27,345 nucleotides of DNA, taken from Limnovirga sp038203525. Its GTDB lineage: Bacteria > Bacteroidota > Bacteroidia > Chitinophagales > Chitinophagaceae. Of the stretch, positions 1 to 7,696 are shown one piece after another; position 1 is the first letter of the stretch, and the number at the start of each line of letters is the position of its first letter. The notes under the pieces were generated by a model. That model was given only the letters and a program-made list of their open reading frames with translations. It had not been told where the DNA came from and searched no databases. The stretch spans positions 1-27,345 of the forward strand of contig JBBRDW010000060.1 of the NCBI GenBank assembly GCA_038203525.1. The letters run 5' to 3'. Position numbers and translations under genes: made by a program.

Positions 1-497
1 TCATGCCATTCAGATTTTGGTAAATTCTTCCTGCATTGCTTTTCAACCTGTGCCTTAATATCAACAAAATATTGCTCAGCAAGAATTTCATTGGTACCAT
101 TAACAAATACATTAAGCGTTTCTATAATTTCCCTAAAGTCGTTTTTTATTTTACCTGTATTTTTTTGAAACTCCTCAATCATCTGCTGAAGCTTTTCCGG
201 AGCATAATAAGTCTGCTCAATTATGGTGAACTGATGCTTTTGAAGCCATAGTTGCAAGATCTGTAATTCCCTTATAAAACCTGAATCCTGAAAAATATTT
301 CTCAGCATATGGGCAGGCATTTTTAGCTTTTGGTTGGGGTAAATTTTCCGCAGAAACTTAATAATAGCCCGCAATTTTTTCATTTCAACACGCAGGTCGT
401 GCAACGACACTTCATCACTCTTAATTTCAAAGTCGTAAAGGTGATTAAAAAGATTTTTTGTTCTTTGCGCAAAGTATTTTTCAAGTGGCGTATGCAT
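1..497 (-). CDS. CHAD-domain protein, C-terminal part outside the window
   Basis: The frame opens with ATG at 497 (MHTPLEKYF) and stays open to base 1, so 165 codons are visible and the 3' end is missing. Residues around 32-55 read LHDLRVEMKKLRAIIKFLRK, the signature helix of CHAD (conserved histidine alpha-helical) domains, with the expected His followed by Arg and Lys. The rest is predicted helical and rich in Lys, Gln and Glu. CHAD proteins bind inorganic polyphosphate in studied cases; whether this one does is inference. The start lies only 2 bp beyond the stop codon of the SDR gene, so the two are very probably co-transcribed and translationally coupled. No enzymatic CYTH partner domain is visible in the part present. 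Confidence 0.82.
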   Translation of the reverse strand, partial: MHTPLEKYFAQRTKNLFNHLYDFEIKSDEVSLHDLRVEMKKLRAIIKFLRKIYPNQKLKMPAHMLRNIFQDSGFIRELQILQLWLQKHQFTIIEQTYYAPEKLQQMIEEFQKNTGKIKNDFREIIETLNVFVNGTNEILAEQYFVDIKAQVEKQCRKNLPKSEWH

Positions 498-499
498 GC

Positions 500-1384
500 T
501 TATCGTTGTTTAAAAGTATGTTGCAGACCTTCTTCAAAATTTACTGGCTTGTAGCCAAGCACATCAATTGCCTTATCAATCTTTAGCCCCGACCGCTTAG
601 CCCTTTGTACCGTTTCTTTAAACGAGTCAGAAGTTACATTTTTAATTAGCCCAGCATCAAGATGGAGAAAAGCCGCAACGGCAGTTGCCATTTGCCAGGG
701 TGATAAAATATCTTTACCCGCCAGGTGGAAAGCACCTATTGTCTTTTGTTGAATAATAGATTCAACGCCTTTGCATATATCCATAACATAAGTTGGTGTG
801 CGTAGCTGATCGCTTACCACATTAATGCAGCAAGTCTTATCCAAGCTGGCTTTTATCCATTGCAAAAACCCGGGCCGCATGCCCGGAAGCACGGGGCCAT
901 AGATAAATACCGGCCTTACAATGGCATAGCTTAATCCGCTTTTCTTCACCAGTTCTTCCGCTAGTAATTTACTTTTCCCGTAAAAGTTAAGTGGATCGGC
1001 CTTGTCATCTTCGCCGTGCGGGCCATTTTCACCAAAAACAAAATCAGTTGAAATAAAAATAAAACGTGCTGATCTTGGGGAATGGGCAAGTAAGTATCGG
1101 GTAACTTCAACGTTCTGCTGTAAACATAGTTCTTTATCACTCTCACATTCATCTGGCTTACTCATCGCTGCAGCATGAATTACAATGTCGGGCTTCATTT
1201 CGGCAAGCATCTGCGAAACGCTGCCTTCGTCGGCAAGCTCTACAGCCCGATAATGAAATAAATCACGTTCCGCAATACGGCTTTCACCACGGCTACAAGC
1301 ATAAACAACAAACCCTTTACCGGAAAGATAAAGGGTTAAATGCTGCCCGAGAAATCCGTTGGCACCGGTTATGAGTACTTTCAT
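500..1384 (-). CDS. RmlD-like SDR family NAD(P)-dependent oxidoreductase
   Basis: A 294-residue extended short-chain dehydrogenase/reductase. The nucleotide-binding motif G7-x2-G10-x2-G13 sits in MKVLITGANGFLG, the catalytic YxxxK is Y135/K139 (YGKSK), and the ISTDFVF strand before it is typical of dTDP-4-dehydrorhamnose reductase (RmlD) relatives. Family members reduce or epimerise nucleotide sugars in the cytoplasm; the substrate here cannot be read from the sequence, and no other dTDP-rhamnose genes are nearby, so it is not called rfbD. Length is normal for the family. The start is ATG at 1384; about 59 bp separates it from the upstream gene's stop. It is the first gene of a two-gene unit with the CHAD gene. 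Confidence 0.85.
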   Translation of the reverse strand: MKVLITGANGFLGQHLTLYLSGKGFVVYACSRGESRIAERDLFHYRAVELADEGSVSQMLAEMKPDIVIHAAAMSKPDECESDKELCLQQNVEVTRYLLAHSPRSARFIFISTDFVFGENGPHGEDDKADPLNFYGKSKLLAEELVKKSGLSYAIVRPVFIYGPVLPGMRPGFLQWIKASLDKTCCINVVSDQLRTPTYVMDICKGVESIIQQKTIGAFHLAGKDILSPWQMATAVAAFLHLDAGLIKNVTSDSFKETVQRAKRSGLKIDKAIDVLGYKPVNFEEGLQHTFKQR

Positions 1385-1443
1385 AGTTCCAATTTACCAA
1401 GCAATCCCCAGAATGAAAGAATTAATAGAAATTTTACATTTTT

Positions 1444-2031
1444 TTAATATTCGCCGGTATCTTCCTCACTTGTCTCTTCGCCAATGCTATCCGTGCCTTC
1501 GCCATCATCGGAATCATTGCTTTCTTGTTCACCTTCTTCTTTAAAACCTTCTGCGCCTTTCTGTAAATCGTATTTTTCTTCTATTTCGGCAAACTTATTC
1601 CCCAGTAAACTACGGGTACCGTATTGCGGGGGTCCAATCCCTTCCGTTCGTGTAATGGCGGGATAGGCAAGCCTCGAACTCTCCTCCTTGCTTACATTAA
1701 TAAGCTCTACCATAAAACTCCAGTTCTTTACAAAATCGTAGAGATAAATAAATTTTTGATTGGTATCGCGTATTTCGCTGCCAATTGTTGTTGTGTTCAT
1801 CAACAATGGTTCTGCCTTATATTCCTTTTCGTATTTCTCGTGAGAAATTTCGCGGCCGCGGCTCCAGCTATCGTTACTGCGGTAAAAAGTAGCCTGGTGC
1901 TTATTGTCAAACTCATAGGCTTTAAGTATTGCTGTATGCAGGTCTAGGAAAGACTGTGTATGCTTTATTACCACATCCCTGTAAACTGCATCATCTTCTT
2001 CTAAGTAAATACGGAATTTTAATATTGCCAT
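1444..2031 (-). CDS. pRiA4b ORF-3-like (IS1096 passenger TnpR-like) protein
   Basis: A 195-residue protein. The N-terminal half (MAILKFRIYLEEDDAVYRDV, then SFLDLHTAILKAYEFDNKH and the later FVKNWSFMVELI) has the layout of the plasmid pRiA4b ORF-3 family, sometimes labelled IS1096 element passenger TnpR. No recombinase catalytic residues are visible, so the TnpR name should not be taken as function; the family role is unknown. The last 35 or so residues are a low-complexity acidic tail rich in Glu, Asp, Ser and Gly, which looks disordered. It stands alone between the SDR unit and repeat E1. There is no other sign of an insertion sequence around it. Confidence 0.75.
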   Translation of the reverse strand: MAILKFRIYLEEDDAVYRDVVIKHTQSFLDLHTAILKAYEFDNKHQATFYRSNDSWSRGREISHEKYEKEYKAEPLLMNTTTIGSEIRDTNQKFIYLYDFVKNWSFMVELINVSKEESSRLAYPAITRTEGIGPPQYGTRSLLGNKFAEIEEKYDLQKGAEGFKEEGEQESNDSDDGEGTDSIGEETSEEDTGEY

Positions 2032-2090
2032 TCTTTTTTAATTTGTGGTTTTTGATATACCGTTTTCTTTCCTGTGTAATTCTTTTTTAT

Positions 2091-2342
2091 GGAGCCAGCT
2101 TTCTATTCATTGGTCATCGCCTGTTGTGTCACTCACTTGTACTTTTTATTCTTTATGCATCTTTTCTCACCATATAGAAATAAAGACACATCGTTTTGTA
2201 AAAGTTTGTCTAAGTATATATTTCTATGTTACAATTTCCCCTGTCTGGTTCAAATCTACGCTTCAGTAAAAGTTGAAATAATTGTTACCGTACAAGAGTG
2301 CGACGCAACGAAGTTTAATTTATATTCTACTGTCTGGTACAC
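2091..2342. repeat. Intergenic paired repeat E1 (L arm + R arm)
   Basis: The L arm at 2091-2142 starts with GGAGCCAGCT and ends with the variant core GTTGTGTCACTCACTTGTAC. The R arm at 2290-2342 starts with GTACAAGAGTGCGACGCAAC and ends in GTCTGGTACA. The two cores are inverted and differ at four positions. The 147 bp spacer is AT-rich and unlike other copies. L faces the start of the 1444-2031 gene and R lies 35 bp past the stop of the CCA-adding enzyme gene. The whole 2032-2377 gap holds nothing else that I can support. Confidence 0.85.
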
Positions 2343-2377
2343 AAAAATATACGCAATATAAACCGCTAAAATACAAT

Positions 2378-3883
2378 TTATTCTACGGGTTGCAAGTTTA
2401 GTTCGGCTGCCTTTTGCAACATAAATTGATGAGCGGCCTGGTAGCTATTGGGAATTATGCCATCGAGTATGGCTTCGCGTATGGCATCTTTTATTACGCC
2501 CACATTTTTAGAGGGCGACATACCAAAAGTCTCCATAATCATTTCCCCGGTAATGGGTGGTTGCCAGTTTCGGAGACTGTCTTTAGCCTCTACTTCTTCC
2601 ATTCGTTGGCGCACCAGCTCGAAGTTTTGCAGGTAACGCTTTACCTTACTTTTATTTTTACTGGTTATATCGGCATTACAAAGCATCATGAGTGCGTTAA
2701 TATCTTCTCCCGCATCGAACAGCAGGCGGCGAATGGCACTGTCTGTAATATTTTCTTTGGTTAGGCTTATGGGGCGCAAATGCAATTCAACCAGTTTTTG
2801 TACCAGCTTCATTTTCTCATTGAGCGGCAGCTTTAGCCTGGTGAAAATTTTTGGAACCATCCTGGCACCTACCACTTCGTGACCATGAAACGTAAAACCA
2901 TGGCCTTCTTCAAATTTTTTTGTGGCAGGTTTGGCAATATCGTGCAGAATGGCGGCCCATCGTAACCAAAGGTCGTTTGTGCTTTGGGCGATGTTATCGA
3001 GCACCTGTAGTGTATGGTAGAAATTGTCTTTATGGCCCATTCCATCTACGTTTTCGGCGCCATGCAGCAGCATCAATTGTGGAAAAATGATCTCCAGTAA
3101 ACCACTTTTATTAAGTAAATCAAAACCTATGGAAGGTTTTTGGCCCAGGATTATTTTGTTAAGTTCATCTGTGATACGCTCCTGCGATACAATTTTTATA
3201 CGTTCCGCATTCTGCCGGATTGCGTTAAAAACGGGCGGGGCTATCGTAAAATTTAATTGGGTGGCGAAGCGTATGGCACGCATCATACGCAAAGGATCGT
3301 CGCTGAATGTTCTGGACGGTTCCAGTGGTGTTTGAATTGTTTTTTCCTCAATATCTTTTAACCCGTTAAAAGGATCGATTAGTTTACCAAAATCTGCTTT
3401 ATTAAGGCTTATGGCAAGTGCGTTTATGGTAAAGTCGCGGCGATTTTGATCGTCTTCCAAAGTGCCGGGAATTACCGAAGGCTTGCGGCTGTGCTCGGCA
3501 TAACTTTCGCGGCGGGCGCCTACAAATTCAATTTCAAAGACCAGCATATCATTTTCAATATCTTCAATAACAGATTCACCTTCGTGATCGTGATATAGTG
3601 GTGCTTCGGAAGCTTTATTAAAGAAACCTGTTACTTTTATCTGTGCTGTTCCAAAGTTCTTAAAATAGGCAACAGTGGGTATTGGCTTGAATTGTTCCGC
3701 TACTTTGTAAGCCAGCTCAATAGCATCGCCAAGGCAAACGATATCTGCATCTTTTGTTTGGCGGCCAATGATTTTATCACGCACAAATCCCCCAATAAGA
3801 TAACAGGGAAGCTGCAGTTCTTCAGCGGCATTCGCTACTTTCTCTAAAATAAAAAGCTCCTTAGCTGAACATTGAATATCCAT
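2378..3883 (-). CDS. cca: CCA tRNA nucleotidyltransferase with HD domain
   Basis: A 501-residue class II nucleotidyltransferase that adds or repairs the 3' CCA of tRNAs in the cytoplasm. GGFVRD (31-36) is the nucleotide-binding start of the head domain, followed by the metal-binding D45-A-D47 pair (KDADIVC) and the Arg-rich motif RRDFTINALAI (148-158). The RNA-binding neck follows, then a C-terminal HD domain with H314-D315 (ILHDIAKP), which in relatives gives phosphohydrolase activity. A poly(A) polymerase cannot be fully excluded, but the HD-containing arrangement and lack of a second paralogue here favour the CCA enzyme. Start ATG at 3883; a TAnnTTTG box ends only 5 bp upstream, suggesting a leaderless or nearly leaderless mRNA. 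Confidence 0.92.
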   Translation of the reverse strand: MDIQCSAKELFILEKVANAAEELQLPCYLIGGFVRDKIIGRQTKDADIVCLGDAIELAYKVAEQFKPIPTVAYFKNFGTAQIKVTGFFNKASEAPLYHDHEGESVIEDIENDMLVFEIEFVGARRESYAEHSRKPSVIPGTLEDDQNRRDFTINALAISLNKADFGKLIDPFNGLKDIEEKTIQTPLEPSRTFSDDPLRMMRAIRFATQLNFTIAPPVFNAIRQNAERIKIVSQERITDELNKIILGQKPSIGFDLLNKSGLLEIIFPQLMLLHGAENVDGMGHKDNFYHTLQVLDNIAQSTNDLWLRWAAILHDIAKPATKKFEEGHGFTFHGHEVVGARMVPKIFTRLKLPLNEKMKLVQKLVELHLRPISLTKENITDSAIRRLLFDAGEDINALMMLCNADITSKNKSKVKRYLQNFELVRQRMEEVEAKDSLRNWQPPITGEMIMETFGMSPSKNVGVIKDAIREAILDGIIPNSYQAAHQFMLQKAAELNLQPVE

Positions 3884-3888
3884 CGGAG

Positions 3889-3896
3889 CAAAGATA
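3889..3896 (-). promoter_or_regulatory. Candidate -7 box TATCTTTG for the CCA enzyme gene
   Basis: TATCTTTG matches the Bacteroidota -7 consensus TAnnTTTG exactly, with its 3' end 5 bp before the ATG. No convincing -33 TTTG is seen at the usual distance. A small inverted repeat (AGCTGG-ATTA-CCAGCT, 3918-3933) lies just upstream. Confidence 0.4.
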
Positions 3897-4045
3897 AGTG
3901 TTGGGAAAATGAGAATTAGCTGGATTACCAGCTGGCAATAGTTGTGAAAAATTTTGGTTGCCTGTATGCTGATAAACAGTTTACTGCTTTTTGAAATTGC
4001 CGTAATAACAGCGTCTCTCTTTACCAGCCAGATTAAATAAAAGTT

Positions 4046-5671
4046 TTATTGAATTATAATTTGATGACTTAAGCCGGTTGCATTATTTTTTATGAAATAT
4101 AAACCTGGCGAAAGGTTTGCTACATTTATTGATCCTGTACTATTAATATTTTTTGTAACAAGGGATTTACCATCGCGATTAATTAAAGAAAAAGTTGCCC
4201 TTCCGTTTGTTTGCACATACAATGTATTTTTCGCAGGATTTGGATAAACGTTAAAGTAGTTTTTTTCCGGGCTTTTTGATGAGGTATTATCCACATTTGC
4301 TGGTGCCTTTACCCCTGCAGGGGCTATTGGTGTGTAACCCAAATTGAGCGTCCAGAAGTCAGTTCCACCTCTTGACGGGACAGTTTTATCACCAGAAACT
4401 CCTGAAAGGGAGTAGCCAGACAAAGTATAATTATTGGGAGATGTTTCGGTGACGCAAGATAGATAATCATTGCCACTGCCCCCTATCGTTTTGTCCCAAA
4501 GCAAAGTTCCTGTTTTATCTAATTTTACAACCCAGAAATCGAGCCCGCCTTTACTGTTTTCAGATTTCTGCCCAGAAATATTTGACTCTGAATAACCGGC
4601 CAAAATAAATCCTGTATCCGAAGTTTGTATTGCCGAGAGGCATGTATCGTTAAGTGTTCCCCCGAAGGTTTTGTCCCACTCTATATTGTGCAGACTATCG
4701 AGTTTAACAACCCAATAGTCGGATGTGGTATTTTCCCCTATGTTACCACCTGTTTTTTCTCCTGATATTTTTGAGAAAGAATATCCACTCAAGAAATATC
4801 CCCCATCCATGGTTAGAACGAGTGAAGTTAATAGGTCCCTTCGCACACCACCCATGGTTTTATCCCACTGAACAGTTCCAAGGCTGTCAGTTTTTACCAG
4901 CCAGTAATCAAAAATACCTCTGGAACTATCCGTTTTTTCGCCCGATATTTTCGACTCAGAATATCCACCTAGTATATAACCTCCATCCTTGGTCTGACGA
5001 ACTGAATTGAGCTGATCGTAAGCATTGCCACCAATAGTTTTGCTCCATATTATCATACCAGTTTGATCCAGCTTTACCAGCCAGTAATCATTACTTGAAT
5101 CCCTGCTGTCTTGTGCTTTTTCACTGGAAATTTCAGATTTGGAATAACCACCCAGAATGTATCCGCCATCCCTGGTTTGCTGAAGTGATTGAAGGTAATC
5201 CTGATTTTTACCACCTATCGTTTTATCCCACTGTATGTTTGACAAACTATCCAGCTTTACAATCCAGTAATCATTTCGCCTGCGTGAATTTTCAGTTTTA
5301 TTGCCAGAAATACTAGAACGAGAATAGCCCCCCGCCAAATAACCACCATCACTTGTTTGCTGAATGCAGGTTAAATAATCATCATCGCTGCCGCCTAATG
5401 TTTTTGTCCATTCAATTGCCCCTGTCTTCTTGTATTTTACAATCCAGTAATCAAAACCCCCTATACTGTCGGTAGTTTTTTCACCAGATATACCAGAATT
5501 TGAAGAGCCTGCTCCTATTGAACCACCATCTCTTGTAGGTATGGAGACAGTGAATATTTCATTCAAACTACCTCCGGCTACCTTTTGACCGGAAAGATTA
5601 AATTGAGCTAAACAGTTGGTAGTAATAATTAACGCAGGAATAATAACATAAAAAATCTTTGCCAGCATCAT
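4046..5671 (-). CDS. T9SS-secreted repeat protein (type A sorting domain), intact paralogue
   Basis: 541 residues. The start is a signal peptide (MMLAKIFYVIIPALIITTNCLAQ). The body has about seven units of roughly 60 residues each, of the pattern DGGY-(I/L)LGGYS-S-ISGEKT-(N)SRG-DYW(I/L)VKLD-G-WDKTIGG, which probably fold as a propeller-like structure. The C-terminal 75 residues (FNVYPNPAKNTLYVQTNG to LSPGLYFIKN and IIIQ) are a type A T9SS sorting domain, so the protein is predicted to cross the outer membrane and be surface-attached or released. Function of the repeat body is unknown. A tandem paralogue lies immediately upstream at 5958-7454. Two ATG codons occur at the start; either may be used. 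The seventh unit is degenerate. Confidence 0.88.
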   Translation of the reverse strand: MMLAKIFYVIIPALIITTNCLAQFNLSGQKVAGGSLNEIFTVSIPTRDGGSIGAGSSNSGISGEKTTDSIGGFDYWIVKYKKTGAIEWTKTLGGSDDDYLTCIQQTSDGGYLAGGYSRSSISGNKTENSRRRNDYWIVKLDSLSNIQWDKTIGGKNQDYLQSLQQTRDGGYILGGYSKSEISSEKAQDSRDSSNDYWLVKLDQTGMIIWSKTIGGNAYDQLNSVRQTKDGGYILGGYSESKISGEKTDSSRGIFDYWLVKTDSLGTVQWDKTMGGVRRDLLTSLVLTMDGGYFLSGYSFSKISGEKTGGNIGENTTSDYWVVKLDSLHNIEWDKTFGGTLNDTCLSAIQTSDTGFILAGYSESNISGQKSENSKGGLDFWVVKLDKTGTLLWDKTIGGSGNDYLSCVTETSPNNYTLSGYSLSGVSGDKTVPSRGGTDFWTLNLGYTPIAPAGVKAPANVDNTSSKSPEKNYFNVYPNPAKNTLYVQTNGRATFSLINRDGKSLVTKNINSTGSINVANLSPGLYFIKNNATGLSHQIIIQ

Positions 5672-5717
5672 TTTGAATTTTTTCAGGATAAAAAATTGAA
5701 TTGGATTTGTTTACAAA

Positions 5718-5725
5718 CAAAAATA
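5718..5725 (-). promoter_or_regulatory. Candidate -7 box TATTTTTG for the intact repeat protein
   Basis: TATTTTTG fits TAnnTTTG and would give a leader of about 40 nt before the ATG at 5671. The -33 element is not clear, and the region is AT-rich, so chance occurrence is possible. Confidence 0.35.
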
Positions 5726-5825
5726 AAAAATGACAATATTACTTAAAAATAAAATAATAATTCACCAGGATAGCGGGGATATTAATTTTATGCGGCCCAA
5801 CAGGTATCGTCTTCATTTATCAATT

Positions 5826-5957
5826 CTATTTGCTCACGACAATTTTGCGAACCTGACCAGTAAAAGAATTTCTAATATAGTATAGACCCGCAGCAAAATT
5901 TGATAAATCAATTTCGCCTTTTCGATCAAGATTTTTTTCTGCCAGTATGGTTCCAGC
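5826..5957 (-). pseudogene. Severed T9SS sorting-domain tail of the upstream paralogue
   Basis: Directly after the TAG at 5958-5960 the same frame stays open for 43 more codons and ends at a TAG at 5826. The translation runs AGTILAEKNLDRKGEIDLSN, then FAAGLYYIRNSFTGQVRKIV and VSK. It aligns with the end of the intact paralogue (DGKSLVTKNIN, LSPGLYFIKN, GLSHQIIIQ). With the tail, the protein would be about 545 residues from the TTG at 7463 or 542 from the ATG at 7454, matching the intact 541-residue copy. No separate start codon or promoter is needed to explain it, so I read it as the detached last part of the 5958-7454 gene. Confidence 0.85.
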
Positions 5958-7454
5958 CTAGTTTGTAACCGTTATAATCGCTCTAGTCTTAGTTTGTATG
6001 TAAATCATATTTTTAGCAGGGTTTGGGTATACATTAAAATCCTTTTCCGGATTAATTTTAGACTCGCTAAAATTAATACTGTCGGCGTGAATATTTAAAC
6101 CTGTAAAAGCAAGTTGGGTATATTTCAATTTCACCACCCAAAAATCATAATTCCCTTTTGATAAAGTTGTCTTATCTGCAGAAATTCCTGAGTTAGAAAA
6201 GCCTGCCAATACATAAAGATCTTTCTTAGCCTCGTAGAGACCCATCAAATTATCATTCCTACTGCCGCCCACCGTTTTATCCCATTGAATTGTTCCGGTG
6301 CCGCTTATTTTTACCACCCAAAAGTCGTACGCACCCCTGCTGCTTTCTGTTTTTTCTGACGATATGCCAGACAATGAATAGCCCCCTACCAAGTATCCGC
6401 CATCTTGGGTTTTTATTATGGCTGTACAAGTATCATTTAGATTGCCACCAATGGTTTTATCCCATTGAATGTTGCGCAGGCTGTCAAGCTTTATAATCCA
6501 GTAATCAGATGTATTTAAATTCCCCCTGTTATCAGCAGTTTTTTCGCCAGAAATTCTTGATTGAGAGTAGCCCGCTATTATATAGCCTCCATCTTTTGTT
6601 AATTCCATAGAGGTAAGTTGATCCCTTTTGTCGCCACCCATTGTTTTATCCCATTGAACAACACCTGTGCTATCAATTTTTACAAGCCAGTAATCGAATG
6701 CACCCCGTGGATTTTCTGTTTTTTCACCAGATATTCCGGATTCGGAATAACCGCCCAAAACATAACCCCCATCTGCAACCTGCTTCACAGTGGTAAGTTT
6801 TTCATAATAAAAACCACCAATAGTTTTATCCCATAAAAGCTTACCGCTATTATTAAGTTTTACAATCCAGTAATCGTAGCTGCCAGCCCTGCTCGTATCT
6901 GTTTTAACACCCGATTTGCCTGATTTAGAGTTTCCCCCCAGCAGGTATCCGCCATCATCGGTTTCAATTAAAGTATACAAACCATCATCCTTGTTTCCAC
7001 CAATAGTTTTATTCCATTGTATATTGCCCAAATTATCCAGCTTTACTACCCAGTAGTCATTACCTCCAAAACCAGCCTGGGTTTTATCACCCGATTTACC
7101 AGATAAAGAGTAGCCACCTAATATATACCCCCCATCAGTTGTTTGCAGCAGGCATGTAAGAATATCATCCCTGCTGCCGCCAATCGTTTTATCCCAAAGA
7201 ATAGTGCCAGCACTGTCGTACTTTACAACCCAGTAATCCCTGCCTCCTTTGTTGTTAGCGGTTTTATCTCCCGAAATATTAGAAAGAGAAATTCCCCCCG
7301 CAATTGAACCGCCGTCACTTGTAAAAATAATAACGGTAAGTGAATCTTTTAAACTGCCTCCTGTTGTAGTTTGAGATTCTATTACGGGCTGAGCCAAAAT
7401 GCCTAAAGTGAAAAGGTTGGCAATAAGTGTCAACGTTAAGTATTTGTAATGCAT
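5958..7454 (-). CDS. Repeat protein paralogue truncated by an in-frame amber stop
   Basis: 498 residues from the ATG at 7454 (MHYKYLTLTLIANLFTLGILAQ, a clear signal peptide); a TTG three codons upstream is less likely. It has the same seven-unit repeat body as the neighbour at 4046-5671 (DGGYILGGYS, SGEKT, DYWVVKLD, WDKTIGG), so the pair arose by tandem duplication. The C-terminal sorting domain begins normally (DFNVYPNPAKNMIYIQTKTR), but a TAG at 5960-5958 stops it after ITVTN. The missing half continues in frame in 5826-5957. Without it the product would be exported to the periplasm but should not be recognised by the T9SS. Possibilities are a genuine nonsense mutation (CAG or similar to TAG), a sequencing error, or readthrough. 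Confidence 0.85.
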   Translation of the reverse strand: MHYKYLTLTLIANLFTLGILAQPVIESQTTTGGSLKDSLTVIIFTSDGGSIAGGISLSNISGDKTANNKGGRDYWVVKYDSAGTILWDKTIGGSRDDILTCLLQTTDGGYILGGYSLSGKSGDKTQAGFGGNDYWVVKLDNLGNIQWNKTIGGNKDDGLYTLIETDDGGYLLGGNSKSGKSGVKTDTSRAGSYDYWIVKLNNSGKLLWDKTIGGFYYEKLTTVKQVADGGYVLGGYSESGISGEKTENPRGAFDYWLVKIDSTGVVQWDKTMGGDKRDQLTSMELTKDGGYIIAGYSQSRISGEKTADNRGNLNTSDYWIIKLDSLRNIQWDKTIGGNLNDTCTAIIKTQDGGYLVGGYSLSGISSEKTESSRGAYDFWVVKISGTGTIQWDKTVGGSRNDNLMGLYEAKKDLYVLAGFSNSGISADKTTLSKGNYDFWVVKLKYTQLAFTGLNIHADSINFSESKINPEKDFNVYPNPAKNMIYIQTKTRAIITVTN

Positions 7455-7564
7455 AAAAAGCAAATTAACGATCCTTTTTCAGGCATTGGATGTAAATTTA
7501 GTCCAAATAAAAAATAATAATCTTGCAGAATTATTCAAACAATGGCCGTTAAGAATAATTCGTC

Positions 7565-7620
7565 TGATACCAGCTAATCTTTTCATGGCGTCATCGTTGC
7601 GTCGCAATCCTTTCACATCC
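7565..7620. repeat. Repeat E2, lone L arm of a second subfamily
   Basis: The stretch contains ATACCAGCTAATC at its outer end and CATCGTTGCGTCGCAATCC at its core. It lacks the TTGTAC end of the other copies; on the minus strand it reads GAAAGGATTGCGACGCAACG. The same form recurs at 17000-17049 (E6). It lies about 110 bp upstream of the start of the truncated repeat protein. The rest of the 7464-7696 gap shows no gene. Confidence 0.65.
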
Positions 7621-7696
7621 GGTAAAAAAAGCATCTTCAGCGTTTACAGAATCTAAGCCTGTTCATTTTAGCAGCTTAAAAGGTATCATAAAATAA

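Noticed and set aside
1..554. Plus-strand small reading frames antisense to the CHAD and SDR genes
   Set aside because: The minus-strand frames have recognisable domains, start codons and tight operon spacing; the plus-strand frames do not resemble any family.
1444..2031. Insertion sequence suggested by the TnpR-like family name
   Set aside because: No transposase or resolvase residues, no flanking inverted repeats of IS type, and no target duplication. The name is historical.
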